From NCBI GenBank assembly GCA_001777915.1, contig MFFN01000004.1:867744-931743 (forward strand): DNA of 64,000 nt, read 5' to 3'. Below are positions 8,809 to 18,500 of the stretch, in pieces. Source of the stretch: Candidatus Edwardsbacteria bacterium RifOxyA12_full_54_48. GTDB taxonomy: Bacteria; Edwardsbacteria; AC1; EtOH8. Within the stretch, counting starts at the first letter, position 1. The number at the start of each line of letters is the position of its first letter. The position numbers were made by a program, and so were the translations under genes. The notes under the pieces were generated by a model. It was not told the DNA's origin. It searched no databases and saw only the letters and a list, made by a program, of their open reading frames with translations.

Positions 8809-8894
8809 GCCCGCCACCGCAGGCAAATCCATATAGGCTGGCCTGCCTATGGCACGAGCGGGTCTGCCTGTGGCACGAGCGGACAAGCGCGGGC
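8809..8894. repeat. GC-rich repeat element with two direct units and inverted ends
   Basis: The ends are inverted (GCCCGC at 8809-8814, GCGGGC at 8889-8894). Inside are two near-identical 19-base units with a 21-base period at 8843-8861 and 8864-8882, differing at one base and sharing GGCACGAGCGG. There are only two units, so this is not a CRISPR array. The remaining bases of the 8596-8940 gap show no gene. Confidence 0.65.
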
Positions 8895-8940
8895 AAAGGA
8901 TTTAAAATAAAATCACCGTAATCAACATTTGGAGGCGAAC

Positions 8941-9315
8941 ATGTTCAAACTGCTCCTCTATGATAACGAGTTTCTGTGGTACGTCACCGTCACCAACCTG
9001 GTGACCATCGCCGGCAGCATCCTGCTGTGGATCACCTGCGTGCTGTTCGGGCTGATCGCCCGGAAGTACGAGCTGGTGCTGCGCAAGAAGACCGACTGGC
9101 AGTACATGATCTTCGCCCCCTCCGGGATCCTGGTCTACGCCGTCATCCAGATCATCGCCTTTGCCGACCAGGTCAAGCTGAACGTCATGCAGTCCTGGAT
9201 AGCCTACACCTTTTTCCTGCTGTCCGGGCTGCTGTCCCTGCTGGGGGCCATGAAGTTCAAGAAGGTGGTGACCCCGGTCAAAAAGGCCGTCCCGGCGGCA
9301 AAACCGGCCGCCTGA
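8941..9315 (+). CDS. small membrane protein of unknown function
   Basis: This 124-residue protein has about three or four hydrophobic helices (near 13-38, 58-75, 82-100) and a basic, alanine-proline-rich tail (about 107-124, KKVVTPVKKAVPAAKPAA). The ATG at 8941 is chosen because GGAGG lies nine bases upstream; an in-frame TTG at 8929 overlaps that ribosome-binding site. The segment LRKKTDWQYMIFAPSG separates the helices. Family not recognised. It is followed 60 bases later by another small membrane protein that may share the transcript. Confidence 0.6.
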   Translation: MFKLLLYDNEFLWYVTVTNLVTIAGSILLWITCVLFGLIARKYELVLRKKTDWQYMIFAPSGILVYAVIQIIAFADQVKLNVMQSWIAYTFFLLSGLLSLLGAMKFKKVVTPVKKAVPAAKPAA

Positions 9316-9375
9316 TCTTTTCGGGAACCGGGCATCATCAAGCTGTATCTAAACCTTTTTTAGGAGGCTGCAAGC

Positions 9376-9714
9376 ATGGAAATATCGATACCGGCCGAAC
9401 TGCTGTTCGCTGTTGGAGTGGCGCTTTTCTGCCTGTCGCTGTTCTTATATGCCAGGATACTTAAGAGGCTTCTGGCGGTCATCAGACGGGAATCCGGCAT
9501 CTGGGTATTGCCCATGGTGGGCGCCGGCTTTTTGGCTTTGGGGGCCATATTTCATTTCATCCCACTGGCCATCTATCCCCAGCTGGACCCCTCCCGCACC
9601 GACCAGCTGATGCAGATCTGCCAGAACCGCTCGGCCGAGGCGGCCGGCATATTTTTGGCGGGCATAATATCCATTCTGGCCGGCTGGATGTATACCCGGT
9701 GGACCAGCCGCTAG
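9376..9714 (+). CDS. small membrane protein of unknown function
   Basis: This 112-residue protein carries three hydrophobic segments (about 7-25, 43-65, 92-110) separated by a basic loop and by a short polar loop containing DPSRTDQLMQICQNRSAE. TTTTAGGAGG lies upstream as a ribosome-binding site. Nothing in it points to a function. It probably shares a transcript with the small membrane protein at 8941. Confidence 0.6.
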   Translation: MEISIPAELLFAVGVALFCLSLFLYARILKRLLAVIRRESGIWVLPMVGAGFLALGAIFHFIPLAIYPQLDPSRTDQLMQICQNRSAEAAGIFLAGIISILAGWMYTRWTSR

Positions 9715-9786
9715 CCGGGGGACAATGGTTTTTTTATTTCAACCCGCCAGCCTGCCAAAAAGATAAAATTTTATTTTAGAAAACGC

Positions 9787-9815
9787 TTGACTTTTTTAAT
9801 AAAAAATGGTAATTT
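9787..9815 (+). promoter_or_regulatory. sigma70-like promoter for the secreted propeller protein
   Basis: TTGACT (9787-9792), a 17-base spacer and TAATTT (9810-9815) preceded by TGG, an extended -10 feature, lie in a strongly AT-rich stretch 187 bases before the start codon at 10003. Transcription from here would give a long 5' leader. Confidence 0.5.
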
Positions 9816-9896
9816 CTAAAATGGCAGAAATCCCAAGAAATAAATTTTGGGATCAGTGTGCTATTGCATTGTTTTTATTGAATGATTGAATTTTCG

Positions 9897-9956
9897 AAAG
9901 GAGGTGAGGGAGTCCCAGAGAGTTTTATTTACCAAACCGGCAAGGTAGATTGCCGG
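9897..9956 (+). promoter_or_regulatory. 5' leader with AGGAGGTGA motif and stem-loop
   Basis: The leader of the gene at 10003 contains AAAGGAGGTGAGGGAG (9897-9912) followed by TCCCAGAG (9913-9920), about 100 bases before the start codon. A similar arrangement occurs at 12356-12387 before the first TonB-dependent receptor. Further on, a 7-base-pair stem CCGGCAA / TTGCCGG (9937-9943 with 9950-9956) can form. No plausible start codon follows the purine-rich motif at a normal distance, so it is not an obvious leader-peptide ribosome site. Its role is unknown. Confidence 0.4.
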
Positions 9957-10002
9957 CCCTAATCACAAGCAACCAAATTAAACAAAACTCAAGGAGAAAA
10001 AC

Positions 10003-12105
10003 ATGAAAAAAGGTTTGTTGTTATTCGTAGCCATTTTCGCCTGTTTTGCCTTAGCAGCCTACGCCGCCCCCACCCAAAAGGGCATTCCCATGGAAGGCGG
10101 AAGCTCGACTGCGGTTAAGGCTCCGGCGGCCAAGGGTCCGGCCGGCAGCGTGACCATCGGCCTGATGGGCTATGCCGACGCCTGGAGGACCATTGCGGCC
10201 TCCCAGGGCAAGAGCATCGTCTCCAACGCCGCCGGCACCGACATCCAGGTAGTCTACTCGGAGTACAGCGGATCGGGCGGAAGCCCCTCCAACCTGACCT
10301 GGGGCTATTCCGACGACGGCGGGTCAACCTGGAACAAGCAGACCATCGCCTCCAACCGCAACTCCCGGACCTACTCCGGGCTGGCGGTGGACGCCAATTT
10401 CACCCCCTACATCGTCTGGCAGGACCGGACCACATCCGCCGAATGGCCCATCTGCCTGGCCTTTGACGAGGGCGGATACCAGGCCGGGCTGTGGAGCACC
10501 GCCATCAACCTGACCGACTCCGGCGATATGTACCTGCCGGGGATGGCCATCAACGACGACGGGGCCGGGACCTTCGACCTGTTTGTCGACGCCTTCCCGC
10601 ATCCGGCCTTTGGCTATGACGCCAGCCTGTACATGGCCCACAACGATGCGGCCGACCTGAGCAGCTGGGTGTCCCCCTGGGACCTGAGCGGCAGCTGGGG
10701 CTGGAACATGTGGGTGGACGCCCCCTGGGACGACCAGGATGCGGCCGACTTCACCATCTCCCCTGACGGCAACACCGTGCTGGCCTTCAACGAGCAGGCC
10801 GAGGACACCATCAACTGGTATTACATTCCCATGTACAACCTGTCCACCGACGGCGGCAACACCTGGAGCGGCGTCACCCCGTTCGCGGTCCCCGGGGCCG
10901 ATGCCAACGGCAAGCCCTACCAGTACAAGGCCGGCGGCTGGTGGTACCGGTATGATGCGGCCTGGATAGGCGACAAACCCTATTACCTGTATGCCCACGC
11001 CGACGATGTCTGGAACGGGATCGGCCTGTACATCTATTTCCCGACCACCGCCGGCGACTACAGCGCCTGGACCTGCACGCGCATCTCCGAGATACCGGCC
11101 AACCTGAATGGGGTGACCGACGGCGACCTGCTGGGCAGCTACGCCGATTACGCCACCCTGTCCTATGACGCCTCGGGCAACATCTTCGCCACCTACGTGG
11201 GCTATTCCCCGGGCTCCAACGCCTACGCCGACATTCTGGGCGTGGCCTCCACCGACGGCGGCCAGACCTGGCTGCAGCAGGTATACCTGACCAGCGACGG
11301 CGCCACCTACGACTACAGCTTCGTCGAGGCGGCCGAATACGCCGGCGGCGGATATGTCCACGTGCTGACCCCCCCGGCGGCCATGGACAGCCTGTACTAC
11401 CAGAAGTTCGCCACCTCCATATACCTGGCGGCCCCGGTCAGACCCCGCGAGATCGACCTGGCTCCGCTGCTGTGCGGCGTGGTGGGCGGCTCGGTGGGCG
11501 GCCCGATCGATGCGGTGATGGACACCGTGGCCACCGACGACCTGTACTTCATCTGGTCACCGGCCATCGGCCTGAACGGCCAGTATGAGGTCACCATCTC
11601 CAAGACCGCCGACTGGTCAGTGGCCGGCGACAACTACGACTACGCCAGCCTGCTGGACTACAATTACATCCTTCCGGTGACCGGCCTGCCCTCCCCCGGG
11701 GTGTGGTACTACAAGGTCCGCTCCCACTTCGGCGGAGAGGTATCCCCCTGGAGCGAGGTGTACGACTTTGAATACACCGGCACCGCGGTCAACACCACCG
11801 ACTGGGTAAACCCGTCGGGCGTCACCGGCAAGCCGACTGTCAGCAATCCCTTCGTGCTGAACCAGAACCGGCCCAACCCGGTGAACGGCAACACCGCCAT
11901 CTCCTTCAGCCTGCCCAAGGCCGGGGACTACAGCCTCAAGGTCTACAATGTGGCCGGACAGGTTGTCAGCAACATCTCTGGCCGCGGCAACGCGGGCAAC
12001 AACACCATCAACTGGAACAGCCGGGCTGTCTCCAACGGCGTCTATTTCTATCAGCTGAACGCCGCCGGCAGCACCGCCACCCGGAAAATGGTAGTGGTCA
12101 AATAA
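10003..12105 (+). CDS. secreted sialidase-like beta-propeller protein with C-terminal sorting domain
   Basis: The 700-residue product has a signal peptide (about 1-22). Several repeats then resemble BNR/sialidase-type propeller blades: SDDGGSTW (about 105), STDGGNTW (about 283) and STDGGQTW (about 420) are Asp-box-like. A fibronectin-like segment (about 515-595) precedes a C-terminal beta-sandwich of about 85 residues (NQNRPNPVNGNTAISFSL, LKVYNVAGQVV, NGVYFYQL, TRKMVVVK). This matches type A sorting domains of the type IX secretion system. It is therefore probably exported across the outer membrane and surface-bound. Catalytic sialidase residues are not evident, so substrate and activity stay open. 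AAGGAG precedes the ATG. Confidence 0.75.
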   Translation: MKKGLLLFVAIFACFALAAYAAPTQKGIPMEGGSSTAVKAPAAKGPAGSVTIGLMGYADAWRTIAASQGKSIVSNAAGTDIQVVYSEYSGSGGSPSNLTWGYSDDGGSTWNKQTIASNRNSRTYSGLAVDANFTPYIVWQDRTTSAEWPICLAFDEGGYQAGLWSTAINLTDSGDMYLPGMAINDDGAGTFDLFVDAFPHPAFGYDASLYMAHNDAADLSSWVSPWDLSGSWGWNMWVDAPWDDQDAADFTISPDGNTVLAFNEQAEDTINWYYIPMYNLSTDGGNTWSGVTPFAVPGADANGKPYQYKAGGWWYRYDAAWIGDKPYYLYAHADDVWNGIGLYIYFPTTAGDYSAWTCTRISEIPANLNGVTDGDLLGSYADYATLSYDASGNIFATYVGYSPGSNAYADILGVASTDGGQTWLQQVYLTSDGATYDYSFVEAAEYAGGGYVHVLTPPAAMDSLYYQKFATSIYLAAPVRPREIDLAPLLCGVVGGSVGGPIDAVMDTVATDDLYFIWSPAIGLNGQYEVTISKTADWSVAGDNYDYASLLDYNYILPVTGLPSPGVWYYKVRSHFGGEVSPWSEVYDFEYTGTAVNTTDWVNPSGVTGKPTVSNPFVLNQNRPNPVNGNTAISFSLPKAGDYSLKVYNVAGQVVSNISGRGNAGNNTINWNSRAVSNGVYFYQLNAAGSTATRKMVVVK

Positions 12106-12116
12106 CACGGCACTCT

Positions 12117-12146
12117 AAGTTGGCGGGGCTTTTGCCCCGCCAACTT
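12117..12146 (+). terminator. strong hairpin terminator after the propeller protein
   Basis: A perfect 13-base-pair stem (12117-12129 with 12134-12146, core TGGCGGGGC / GCCCCGCCA) encloses a TTTT loop 11 bases after the stop codon. The following T run is short, so termination may be partial or factor-assisted. Confidence 0.7.
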
Positions 12147-12355
12147 TATAAGCCCGGCAATTTTTTAACCGGACCTTAAAACGGTCTTCATACGATCTTC
12201 ATTATTAAAGAAAACAACATATCCGGCCACAGCCGGCTCCGAACATGCCTTCGACCGTCCCTCCAGCCCAGCCGGGCCTTAGGGACGATAAGCAATATAA
12301 GGATCATCCCCGGCCGCCGTAAACAGATAAAATAAATAAAAAATAAAAACCATTT

Positions 12356-12387
12356 AAGGAGGTGAAGGTTCAAGCAATATCCCAGAG
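12356..12387 (+). promoter_or_regulatory. leader motif before the first TonB-dependent receptor
   Basis: AAGGAGGTGAAGG (12356-12368) and TCCCAGAG (12380-12387) lie about 105 bases before the start codon. Both elements recur at the same distance before the gene at 10003. The rest of the 354-base gap 12106-12459 holds the terminator hairpin, a run of nine C residues near 12405-12413 and no evident gene. Confidence 0.4.
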
Positions 12388-12468
12388 GACCAGAGACCCT
12401 GGCACCCCCCCCCAAGGGTTAAGCAAGAAATAAGCAACAACCATATTTCTGGAGGTAAAGTGGAAGTT

Positions 12469-15400
12469 ATGAAGACTCTAAAGTTCTTAATTGCCGCCGT
12501 GGTCTGCCTGGTGATGGCAGGAGGATTACTGTTTGCCGGCACCACCGGGAAGATAGTCGGCACCGTGACCGATTCAGAGACCAAGGAGCCGGTCCCCGGT
12601 GCGGTAGTGGAGCTGCTGGGAACCAGCATTGGCGCCAATACCGACCTGGACGGGCGGTACTTCATAGTCAACGTTCCGGTGGGGACATATTCCCTGAAGG
12701 CCAGGATGATGGGCTTTGAGACGGTGACCATTACCAATGTCAAATCCATCATGGATCTGACCACCACCATCAATTTCAAGCTCAAACCGACCGTTCTGCT
12801 GAGCGAGGGGATCACCGTGACCGCCAGGCGGCAGATGGTCATCCCCGACGCCACCTCCACCTCCCGGGTGGTCTCCACCAAGGAGATCATGGCCATGCCC
12901 AACGCCAGCGCCAACAACGTCATCGGCAACACCGCCGGGGTGGTTACCTCGGGCGGGCAGATGAACGTCCGGGGCGGGCGATCCGACGAGATGGCCTTCT
13001 TCGTGGACGGGGTCTCGGTGACCGACGCCCTGAGCGGCGCCATGGGCTCCCAGATCAACACCGCGGCCATCGAGGAGGTGATGGTCATCACCGGCGGCTT
13101 CAACGCCGAATACGGCGAGGCCATGTCCGGGGTGGTCAACGTGGTCACCAAGGAGGGCGGCGACAAGTTCAACATCTACGGCCGGTTCACCACCGATATG
13201 TACATGATGGACAATAGCCGCAACAACAACAAGGTAGAGCTGAGCCTGGGCGGCCCGGTGCCCTATGCCAAGAACCTGGGGTACTTCCTGTCCGGCGAGG
13301 TCAGCAACACCGACGATTTCCGCCCGGTGTTCATGCCCGATAAATTTTACGAACACGATCCCAGCAAGGATTATTTCTGGGCCGACACCCTGCAGTACAG
13401 CATGGCCGAGTGGAATCCCGCCGACAGCGTGGGGCTGATAGGCTGGGCGGGCGACTGGGCCGATTCCAGCGCTGCAGCCTGGGAGGCCGAAAAGGCCCGC
13501 CGGATCTCGCTGGGCTACATCCGGGGATGGTCGGAGTACGACAAGAACTACCTGCCCCACAACGATTACAACAGCTACCGCCTGCAGGGCAAGCTGACCT
13601 ACAAGCTGCCGGCCTGGCAGGCCAAGATCACCCTGGGGGGCTTTGCCAACCGCGACCAGCGCGGCAATTACAGTGCTGCCTGGAAATACTGGCTGGACAG
13701 CTATTATTCCTACCTGACCAAGTCCTACCAGGGCAACGCCAGCTGGCGCCACCAGATAGGCAAAAGCACCTTTTATAACCTGACGATAAACAAGTTCTCC
13801 ACCAGCACCCAGACCGGGGTGCGCGACACCGCTGTCGAGAAGGACCGCAACTGGTGGGAGGACTATACATTTCTGACCGACGAGGACGCCGATAACGACG
13901 GCATGTACGACGCCTATGAGGGCCAATCCTACAGCACCAATATCGACAATCCCTACGGGGTGGCCGGCCCCTTCTACACCTTCGGGCTGGCCCGGCTGTG
14001 GGAGAAGACCAAGGCCGAATACGTGGCCGGAAAACTGGATGTCACTTCGCAGGTGAACCAATTCAACCAGGTGGTGGGCGGCCTGGAGGTGAAACGGCAC
14101 CATGTGTTCACCAAGAACAACTCCCTGCCCTGGGACCCGGTGCCCTTCAAGGACGAGTTCGACTTCAAGCCCATCACCGGAGCGGCCTACCTGCAGGACA
14201 AGCTGGAGTTCCAGGGATTCATTGTCAACGCCGGCCTGCGGCTGGACTTCATGATGCCCGAGTCCCAGAAGAAGGTCAACAACTTCAACCTGACCGACAC
14301 CGCCTCCTACATCGCCTCCGAGACCAAGTACAAGGTCAGCCCCCGGCTGGGCATCTCCCACCCCGTCTCCGACAAGACCGTGCTGCACATCAGCTACGGC
14401 CACTTCTTCCAGCAGCCGCAGCTGCAGTACCTGTATGAATCGCTGGGAGCCAACATCGCCCGGGGCAACAGCGTGATGGGCAATCCCGACCTGGGGGCCC
14501 AGCGCACCATCGCCTACGAGATCGGCTTCAACCAGCAGTTCAGCAACGATCTGGCCGGAGACGTCACCGTCTATTACAAGGATATCTTCGACCTGCTGGG
14601 CACCCGGCTGCTGCAGGATACCACCACCGGGCTTAGCTACACCAATTTCATGAACGCCGAATACGGCAACGTCCGGGGTTTTGAGATGGCCGTCAACAAA
14701 CGGGCCTCGGCCAACGGGATATTCTCCGGCAAGCTGTCCTATTCCCTGATGCTGGCCAAGGGCACCGCCTCCGACCCCTGGGAGGGCTACAACCGCTACA
14801 TCTACGGCGGCGGGACCGACCCGGCCACCGGACTGCCGGTGCCCTTCCCCAAGACCGACGCCTTTTTGGAATACGACCAGCGCCACACCTTCTCGGTGTC
14901 CACCAACTTTGACTTCGGCGAAAAGTACGGGCCGGCCATCGCCGGATTCCGGCCCATGGCCAACCTGTCGGTCAGCCTGCTGAACAACATCGGCAGCGGA
15001 ATGCCCTACACCATTATCAATTCCAAGGGGGTCCAGATCGGCGGGGTCAACGAGGGCCGGATGCCCTGGACCTTCAACACCGACCTGCTGGTCAGCCGCT
15101 CCTTCAGCCTGGCCGGGGTGAGGATGTCCCTGGACTTCGAAGTGCTGAACCTGCTGAACCGCAAGAACGTCAACAATATCTACCCGGTGACCGGGGACGT
15201 GCTGCAGGATGGCACCGTGATCACCCTCAGCGATTTCTCCGCCACCGCCACCCCGGACAGCGTCTCCTACACGGTGGACGGGGCGGGCGATCCGGTGATG
15301 GTGCCCAATCCCTACTACAGCAAGTGGCGCGACATCGACGGCAACGGCGAGATAGACCAGTACGAGAAATATGTCACCTACGTGGCGGCCTGGAACGACT

Positions 15401-15495
15401 ATATCACCGATCCCTATAACTTCTCCAGGACCCCCAATCCCCGGGGATACAGCGAACCGCGGCGCACCCGGCTGGCTTTAAGCTTCAGCTTCTAG
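12469..15495 (+). CDS. TonB-dependent outer membrane receptor with N-terminal carboxypeptidase-regulatory-like domain
   Basis: The 1008-residue protein has a signal peptide, then a CarboxypepD-reg-like beta domain (about 22-105; GKIVGTVTDSETKEPVPGA, LDGRYFIVNVPVG). A plug domain follows (about 120-230; NVRGGRSDEMAFFVDGVSV, GGFNAEYGEAMSGVVNVVT), and then a large beta-barrel ending in LALSFSF, the aromatic C-terminus expected for BAM insertion. Two EF-hand-like loops, DADNDGMYDAYE (13885-13920) and DIDGNGEIDQYE (15331-15366), sit in probable extracellular loops. The substrate is unknown. GTG at 12460 is an alternative start; GGAGG at 12451 suits ATG spacing better. It is followed by a hairpin and the 1051-residue secreted protein. 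Confidence 0.9.
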   Translation: MKTLKFLIAAVVCLVMAGGLLFAGTTGKIVGTVTDSETKEPVPGAVVELLGTSIGANTDLDGRYFIVNVPVGTYSLKARMMGFETVTITNVKSIMDLTTTINFKLKPTVLLSEGITVTARRQMVIPDATSTSRVVSTKEIMAMPNASANNVIGNTAGVVTSGGQMNVRGGRSDEMAFFVDGVSVTDALSGAMGSQINTAAIEEVMVITGGFNAEYGEAMSGVVNVVTKEGGDKFNIYGRFTTDMYMMDNSRNNNKVELSLGGPVPYAKNLGYFLSGEVSNTDDFRPVFMPDKFYEHDPSKDYFWADTLQYSMAEWNPADSVGLIGWAGDWADSSAAAWEAEKARRISLGYIRGWSEYDKNYLPHNDYNSYRLQGKLTYKLPAWQAKITLGGFANRDQRGNYSAAWKYWLDSYYSYLTKSYQGNASWRHQIGKSTFYNLTINKFSTSTQTGVRDTAVEKDRNWWEDYTFLTDEDADNDGMYDAYEGQSYSTNIDNPYGVAGPFYTFGLARLWEKTKAEYVAGKLDVTSQVNQFNQVVGGLEVKRHHVFTKNNSLPWDPVPFKDEFDFKPITGAAYLQDKLEFQGFIVNAGLRLDFMMPESQKKVNNFNLTDTASYIASETKYKVSPRLGISHPVSDKTVLHISYGHFFQQPQLQYLYESLGANIARGNSVMGNPDLGAQRTIAYEIGFNQQFSNDLAGDVTVYYKDIFDLLGTRLLQDTTTGLSYTNFMNAEYGNVRGFEMAVNKRASANGIFSGKLSYSLMLAKGTASDPWEGYNRYIYGGGTDPATGLPVPFPKTDAFLEYDQRHTFSVSTNFDFGEKYGPAIAGFRPMANLSVSLLNNIGSGMPYTIINSKGVQIGGVNEGRMPWTFNTDLLVSRSFSLAGVRMSLDFEVLNLLNRKNVNNIYPVTGDVLQDGTVITLSDFSATATPDSVSYTVDGAGDPVMVPNPYYSKWRDIDGNGEIDQYEKYVTYVAAWNDYITDPYNFSRTPNPRGYSEPRRTRLALSFSF

Positions 15496-15513
15496 CCCTT
15501 ATAAATCAGGCAA

Positions 15514-15548
15514 TCCCGGGCCCCAAGACCTTACCTGAGGGCCCGGGA
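15514..15548 (+). terminator. intergenic hairpin between receptor and secreted protein genes
   Basis: A perfect 10-base-pair GC-rich stem, TCCCGGGCCC (15514-15523) with GGGCCCGGGA (15539-15548), lies 19 bases after the receptor stop codon. There is no T run behind it, so it may protect or process a shared message rather than end it. Confidence 0.45.
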
Positions 15549-15592
15549 CCGGACCCAAATAATATTAAAATATTCTTACAGGAGGATAGTCA

Positions 15593-18500
15593 ATGTTCAA
15601 ACGCATACCTAAGGGTGTTTGGCTGATCCTAATAGGGCTGGCGGCGATAACCGTTGCAACGGGCCAGGTCCTGGCAGCCACCGCTCCGGGAGCCCGCGTT
15701 GCGCCGAGCAAATTAATGTCCCAGAAGACCCTAAGCACCAACGCCTGGCTGATCTATACCACCAACTACGGGCCGTTCGTAAACCCCGGGGTCGGAAGCG
15801 GAGGCTTCTGGCGGAACCCGGCCCACGGCTACATCTACGGCGCCGGGATGTGGGTGGGGGCCACCGACGAGAACGGCAACAAGGTGGTGGCTTTCGGCTA
15901 CAACCCCAATGCCGGCACCTCCGAGTTCAGCCCGGCCGATCTGAGTGCCGATTTCAACACCGGGGGGTATCTGAGCGATGCCCTGGCGCGGGTCTATCTC
16001 TCCACCGATCCGGCCGATTATGCGGTCTGGCCGGTGATAGAGGGCGGGAAGAAGGTCATCAAATCGCGCCAGGACAGCTATAGCCGTTACAGCGACATGA
16101 ACGACCAGTTCACCACCTCGGGCGACAAGCAACTGGGGGTGGGCATAGAGCAGTTCACCTACGCCTGGAACTACGCCGACAACAACGACATCGTCTTCTT
16201 CTATTTCAGGGTCCACAACATCAGCGGCAAGACCCTTAACAAGGTCTACATCGGGCCGGCCAACGACTGCGACATCGGCGACGAATCCGGCACCAACGCC
16301 AACGACCGGACCATCTTCGATTACACCCGCAACCTGGCCATCCAGTTCCAGAAGGAGCCGGAGCCGGGCTGGGACAAGGTGGGGGTGGTGGGCTTCAGGT
16401 ATTTCGAGAGCCCGGCCAACAACACCGGAGACACCGTCCGGGTGGTCGACAACCAGTTTTCCCACAAGATCGCCCCGGATTCGGCTTTAGGGATGACCGC
16501 CTTCAAGATATTCACCCTGGACACGGATCCCGCAGTCGACGAGGAGCGCTACCTGGTCTTGCAGGGCATTAATTACGCGACCCTGATCGAGGACGCCTAT
16601 GACGAGACCGGGGCCGATGCGCCGGACGACAAGCGTTTCCTGATGTCCAGCGGACCGTTCACCCTGTACGATGATTCGGTGGCCACCACCTGCATCGGGG
16701 TGATCGGGGCCCTGGACACCACCAAGCTTAAGCTGGCCTCGGACATCGCCCAGACCATCTACGACAACAAATTCGAGCTGGCCACCCCTCCGGCCGCCCC
16801 GGGCCTGACCATCACCTCGGGGGACAAATTCGTGGTGATAAGCTGGGACCGCAAGGCCGAGACCACCCCGGACCCCTACTGGGACAAACTGGACACCACC
16901 AAAAAATGGTTCACCTATTTTCCCGGCTCCTGGACCTGGCTGGCAGCCTCCAGCCAGGTGCTGGTGGATTCCCTGGAGATAAAGACCGGCCCTGCCACCA
17001 CCCTCAAGATCATTAGGGGGGATACCCTCAGCGCGGCTCTGGGGACCGACACCGTCAACACCAAGTTCAGCGAACAGTCCATGTACGACGAATACGACTT
17101 CCAGGGCTATCTGGTCTACCGGGCCCGGACCGTGGGCGATCTGGCTGACCCCGCCAAGCGGGAGCCGGTGGGCACGCTGTATACCGACCCCGATGCAGCC
17201 TTCAACAGCACCACCCTGAGCTTCGGCGGCGGCGCGGGCTATTTCTACGACAAGGCGGACGGCATCAAGATCATGCGTAATTTCGACGCCAACAGCTATT
17301 ACACCCCGGACAGCGCCGTGGTGCTGACCAAATACGACACCCTGGGGACCGACCGGGGCCTGGTCTACAGCCTGCGGGACGACGACGTCATCAACGGCTT
17401 CGGCTGGTATTACGGGGTCTCGGCCTATGACTATCAGAGCAACGTCTACTTCACCCACAAGTGCCCCACCACCCTGGCCAGCAATCCCACCGAGAACGCC
17501 ACCTACGGGGTGGCCCAGAAGACCATGGTGGACTACCAGGCCCCGGTGGTCAGGTACACCGTCACCGGCGGCTCGGACATCAAGACCGGGGGGACGCTGG
17601 ACTACGAGTACAAGCTGACCCTGGTACCCAAGAACGTCAGCAACGACACCTTCCGGCTGCTGTGGAATCCCATAACCAAGGCCAGCATCGCCGGGACCAA
17701 CTACCCGGTATACCATGCCGAGCTGCGGGACATGCGGCCGGTCAACGGCGACTCGCTGCTGCAGACCATAGATTTTCGTCCCGACTTTACCATGGTGGGC
17801 ACCGACCCGGTGGCCACCTATAACGGCACCTTTGACGACGAGATCCCCTTCGGGGGGGTGGTGTTCAATGCCGATTACAAGTACGACTACACCCTGGCCA
17901 AGGTGGACACGGTGTCGGTCACCGGGGTCTACCCGGCCGACAGCATCTTCGCCCAGGCCTACGGCCCCCTTAACACCCTGTTCACCGCCTCGGCCAACGC
18001 CTGGCAGTGGCGGGGCTCGGATTTCGAGATCCGCTGGCGGGACAGCGTGGGCACGGTGGGCACCAATCCGGCCGGCAGCATCCTGTGCGCCACGGTGTGG
18101 GACATCACCAACAACGTGGAGGTGCCGCTGGAGCCCGTAGTGACCAAGGCCAACATGACCATGTCCTCCTGGTGCTTCAACCCGGCGGCCACCGCCGGCC
18201 GGGCCTATCTGGACAGCGTCAACGCCACCGCCCGGCTGGGGATGTATATCGGCGGCGTGGTGCTGTTCTTCAACCGGGCCAACGGCGCCACCCTGCGCAA
18301 CATCTCCACCCTGTGGAATTTAAGGCCCCACACCGGCGATGTCTGGACGGTGCGCTGCTCCGGACCAGGCAATCCGGCCCAGGGCGGAACGGTGACCTTC
18401 ATCACCACCAAGGCCTCCCAGAAGGCGGCCCTTTCGGCCAGCCTGCTGGACAAGATCAAGGTGGTGCCCAACCCCTACCTGGTGCGGGCCAGCTGGGATG

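Noticed and set aside
8843-8882. Two direct 19-base units that might be a small CRISPR array
   Set aside because: Only two units with a 2-base spacing and no cas genes; CRISPR repeats need spacers of about 30 bases.
12405-12413. Run of nine C residues as a phase-variation tract
   Set aside because: It is in a non-coding leader, not between promoter boxes that I can identify, and could be an assembly artefact.
12356-12459. Possible leader peptide starting at the GTG of AAGGAGGTGAAGG
   Set aside because: The GTG follows the ribosome-site-like sequence with no spacing, so translation from it is unlikely.
12574-14886. A 770-codon open frame on the minus strand opposite the first TonB receptor
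   Set aside because: It is in the shadow of a clear receptor gene, has no family motif, and its composition (rich in Gly, Val, His, Gln) is that of antisense GC-rich coding DNA.
16487-17716. A 409-codon minus-strand open frame opposite the 1051-residue secreted protein
   Set aside because: Same reasons as above: no motif, no ribosome-binding site, and codon pattern of a shadow frame.
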